This document shows positions 61,829-64,000 of a DNA stretch of 64,000 nucleotides, in pieces. Origin of the DNA: Psychroserpens luteolus (GTDB lineage: Bacteria > Bacteroidota > Bacteroidia > Flavobacteriales > Flavobacteriaceae); contig NZ_JAHVXI010000006.1 of the NCBI RefSeq assembly GCF_021032705.1, forward strand, positions 186,001 through 250,000. The letters run 5' to 3'. Within the stretch, counting starts at the first letter, position 1; the number at the start of each line of letters is the position of its first letter. Made by a program: the position numbers and the translations under genes. The notes beneath the pieces are model-generated. The model was not told the DNA's origin. It saw only the letters and a list, made by a program, of their open reading frames with translations, and made no database searches.

Positions 61829-63088
61829 ATGAAAAAGACAATTGTTGTATTAGTTCTATTTTTAATTTCGATGTCATCATATGCGTCGTATATTTTAATT
61901 CCTATGGATGCTGAAGGTCAGCAAAACCATTTGAAAGCCTATGGTGTGACGTATTGGACTTTAGAAAAACAATTAAAGGTCAAGTGGCTGTTAAACTATA
62001 AAGGCGGTTCTTTTCTATTACCAGATTCGGAAGAAATTCAACGTGAATGTCAAATTAGAGGTGTGAGTTTTGAGGTCATATCAAATTCTAAAGCCGAAGA
62101 AATCTTGAACATGATTGCTAGTCCGTCGCAAAATATGGAAGCCGTTGTTTTGGAAAAAGCGCCAAAGATAGCAGTGTATACTCCAAAAGGATTACAACCA
62201 TGGGATGATGCTGTAACTATGGTATTGACTTATGCTGAAATCCCATATGAAACAGTTTATGATGAAGATGTATTGAATGATGCTTTATTGTTATATGATT
62301 GGTTGCATTTACATCATGAAGATTTTACAGGACAGTATGGTAAATTCTACCGTGCTTATCGTTCGGCATCTTGGTATATTCAAGAAAAGAAAGAAGCCGA
62401 AGAACTGGCAACCAAATTGGGATATGCTAAAGTTTCAGAAGAAAAATTAGCTGTAGCCAAAAAAATTAGAGATTATGTCATTGGAGGAGGCTTTATGTTT
62501 GCTATGTGTAGTGCAACTGATAGTTTTGATATAGCACTATCTGCTGATGGCGTTGATATATGCGAACCTATGTTTGATGGTGACGGAAGTGATCCTGGAT
62601 ATCAAAACAAAATCGATTATAATAAAACCTTTGCGTTTAAAGATTTTCTATTAGAACGTAGCCCTAATGTTTATGAATTTTCATCAATAGATATGACAAG
62701 AAAGCGTCGTATCCCAATGACGACAGACTATTTTTCACTGATGGAATTTTCTGCAAAGTGGGACCCAATCCCTTCTATGCTGTGCCAAAACCATACAGCT
62801 TTGGTTAAAGGTTTTATGGGACAAACAACATCGTTTACTCGTGAGGAAATAAAATCTAATGTATTGGTGATGGGTGAAAATAAAACCAATGGCGAAGCGA
62901 AGTACATCCATGGTATCAAAGGTAAAGGCTTCTTTACATTTTATGGAGGCCATGATCCAGAAGATTACACACACAAAGTTGGTGATCCAAAAACTGAGTT
63001 GGACTTACATCCAACGTCGCCAGGATATCGATTAATACTTAATAATGTATTATTCCCAGCTGCTAAAAAGAAGAAGCAGAAAACCTGA
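61829..63088 (+). CDS. Exported protein of unknown function (often labelled asparagine synthetase B)
   Basis: A 419-residue protein with a signal peptide (ends at SSYAS). In flavobacterial genomes such proteins are labelled asparagine synthetase B, but I find neither the N-terminal Cys amidotransferase nor the ATP-pyrophosphatase motif SGGxDS; the name is not supported. What can be seen: SYILIPMDAEGQQNHLKAYG after the signal, a Rossmann-like start at 155 (KIAVYTPKGLQPWDDAV), and GGGFMFAMCSATDSFD, which resembles a nucleophile elbow. The substrate is unknown. It precedes the EF-hand gene by 51 bases. Confidence 0.6.
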   Translation: MKKTIVVLVLFLISMSSYASYILIPMDAEGQQNHLKAYGVTYWTLEKQLKVKWLLNYKGGSFLLPDSEEIQRECQIRGVSFEVISNSKAEEILNMIASPSQNMEAVVLEKAPKIAVYTPKGLQPWDDAVTMVLTYAEIPYETVYDEDVLNDALLLYDWLHLHHEDFTGQYGKFYRAYRSASWYIQEKKEAEELATKLGYAKVSEEKLAVAKKIRDYVIGGGFMFAMCSATDSFDIALSADGVDICEPMFDGDGSDPGYQNKIDYNKTFAFKDFLLERSPNVYEFSSIDMTRKRRIPMTTDYFSLMEFSAKWDPIPSMLCQNHTALVKGFMGQTTSFTREEIKSNVLVMGENKTNGEAKYIHGIKGKGFFTFYGGHDPEDYTHKVGDPKTELDLHPTSPGYRLILNNVLFPAAKKKKQKT

Positions 63089-63139
63089 TTGATTTGTATT
63101 AAAAGTTTTGTAATTTTAGTTGCATCTAACTTAAATTGA

Positions 63140-63412
63140 ATGGCATCTAAAAAGAAAATTCTAAAAAAAATACAAATCGTTATCACTAATCATTTCGATT
63201 CTCCAGAAGATGCCTTTAATTTTTTTGATAAAAGCGGAAACGGAACCTTATCAAAAAAAGAAATCGTTACCCTTTTAAAACAAGCTGAGATAAGCGGATT
63301 TATTAGAGGGATTGTATCCTCAAAGCTCATTGAAGGTTATGATAAAGATGGAGATGGGCAAGTTAATTGGAAAGAGTTTAAGTATGCCGTTGATGAAATT
63401 TCAAAAGGCTAA
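63140..63412 (+). CDS. EF-hand domain protein
   Basis: A 90-residue soluble protein with two complete 12-residue EF-hand calcium loops: residues 30-41 (DKSGNGTLSKKE) and 68-79 (DKDGDGQVNWKE). It has no signal peptide. It should bind two calcium ions. Its stop (63410-63412) is in the same reading frame as the cyclase gene that follows 21 bases later, with no other stop between. Confidence 0.88.
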   Translation: MASKKKILKKIQIVITNHFDSPEDAFNFFDKSGNGTLSKKEIVTLLKQAEISGFIRGIVSSKLIEGYDKDGDGQVNWKEFKYAVDEISKG

Positions 63413-63433
63413 ACAGCAAAATTTGATATTGAT

Positions 63434-64000
63434 TTGAAGTATAATCTTTTTAAGTTTTTAAAACTTCTTGTTTTTACGGTCTTCTTTTGGAGCTTTGCGT
63501 CTACTTTATTTATTGTGATTCGTTTTTTTGCTTATGGCGAAGAGCAAGGCGCTGCCTACGTCAATCCAAAAAATATAATTCCTATTACTGAATGGTTAGA
63601 TTTTGGACTAATCCTCGGTATTATTATTGGTGTCTTTTATGCGATTGTAGAGTTTTCATTTGAAAAGTATATTTCTCAAAAGCTTAACCTAGCGGTATCT
63701 ATTGGTCTAAAATTAATCATCTATCTCACCATACTTATTATCTCATTAAGTTTTATCACCTTAATCGCTGAAGATAGGATGGATATAGACTTAAATAATG
63801 AGCAAGGCTGGTGGCGAACCGATCCTTTGTTTTGGTTGTCTACAGCATATTTTTTACTCACCTCTTTGGTCTTTTCCTTTATAAGAATAGCAAATGATAA
63901 GCTGGGTTCTGGTGTTTTTATTAAGATGCTTTTAGGCAAGTACAGAAAGCCTCAGGAAGAAAAGCGGATTTTAATGTTTTTAGATTTAAAAGATTCTACA
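63434..64000 (+). CDS. Adenylate/guanylate cyclase domain protein, N-terminal part (cut by window edge)
   Basis: An open frame from TTG 63434 (LKYNLFKFLKLLVFTVFFWS) to the window edge, 189 codons, no stop. Four hydrophobic segments (about 7-30, 58-78, 95-115, 138-158) form a membrane part; then KYRKPQEEKRILMFLDLKDS begins the class III nucleotide cyclase catalytic domain (the DLKDST motif carries a metal-binding aspartate). The product, cAMP or cGMP, depends on residues outside the window. The TTG start is inferred from position after the EF-hand stop. Confidence 0.75.
   Translation, partial: MKYNLFKFLKLLVFTVFFWSFASTLFIVIRFFAYGEEQGAAYVNPKNIIPITEWLDFGLILGIIIGVFYAIVEFSFEKYISQKLNLAVSIGLKLIIYLTILIISLSFITLIAEDRMDIDLNNEQGWWRTDPLFWLSTAYFLLTSLVFSFIRIANDKLGSGVFIKMLLGKYRKPQEEKRILMFLDLKDST

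Noticed and set aside
1-64000. CRISPR arrays, insertion sequences, prophage genes
   Set aside because: No repeat-spacer pattern, transposase, integrase or phage structural gene was seen on reading both strands.

Overview
The window is AT-rich, gene-dense chromosomal DNA that looks like a member of the Flavobacteriaceae (Bacteroidota). The signs are: promoters of the Bacteroidota type (TTTG, about 19 bases, TAnnTTTG); A-rich leaders without Shine-Dalgarno sequences; many lipoproteins and exported proteins with flavobacterial-style signal peptides; a split transketolase; a bacillithiol enzyme (BshC); and a zeaxanthin-type carotenoid cluster. Genus cannot be fixed from the sequence alone. I see no insertion sequence, prophage, CRISPR array, rRNA or plasmid gene, so most of the window is core genome.

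Layout. 1-3.3 kb (minus): the start of cdsA cut by the window edge, a LUD-domain protein, ftsH and rsfS. 3.4-9.8 kb: birA, an SRPBCC protein, pyrE, a Nudix hydrolase, an M14 peptidase lipoprotein, a small STAS-like protein, ctlX and a CpcT-like lipoprotein. 9.8-18.4 kb: a TPR histidine kinase, a 508-base gene-free stretch, argS, a large M14 peptidase and bshC. 18.5-23.1 kb (plus): an apparent operon guaA, LysM/PBP1 protein, OsmC, DUF922 protein, DUF3820 protein. 23.2-30.2 kb (minus): small enzymes, a SIMPL protein, a uridine-kinase-like NTPase, an esterase, an M1 aminopeptidase and an SRPBCC protein. 30.4-35.6 kb (plus): three SurA-like periplasmic folding factors followed by a MoxR ATPase. 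35.6-43.5 kb: a SCO copper-type lipoprotein overlapping an unknown anchored protein, an acyltransferase, aconitase, a Crp/Fnr regulator, a duplicated-domain lipoprotein and a TlpA thioredoxin. 43.5-48.3 kb (minus): a MerR/B12-domain regulator and crtI-crtB-crtZ-crtY. 48.5-48.7 kb (minus): tRNA-Lys and tRNA-Leu. 48.8-54.5 kb: aroK, a phosphoribosyltransferase, an S4 protein, an FKBP lipoprotein, an outer-membrane beta-barrel and the split transketolase with an exported protein between its halves. 54.8-64 kb (plus): tgt, LptF/G-type permease, EamA transporter, accA, dnaB, an AI-2E family transporter, an exported protein usually labelled asparagine synthetase B, an EF-hand protein, and the start of an adenylate/guanylate cyclase that runs off the window.

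The most interesting regulation is at two places. The carotenoid operon and its own MerR/B12 regulator share an 11-base element, repeated about three times at 10-11 base spacing in front of crtI, which looks like the operator architecture of the light-sensing CarH repressor. Just downstream of the Crp/Fnr gene, a perfect 16-base palindrome of the TGTTA-N6-TAACA type is centred at about -41 from the predicted start of a lipoprotein transcript, the position expected for class II activation. Other points include a hairpin that would hide the start codon of an outer-membrane protein, -7 boxes placed so close to guaA and pyrE that their mRNAs should be almost leaderless, and a TGT enzyme lacking all three zinc cysteines.

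All functional calls rest on reading motifs by eye; no database search was run.
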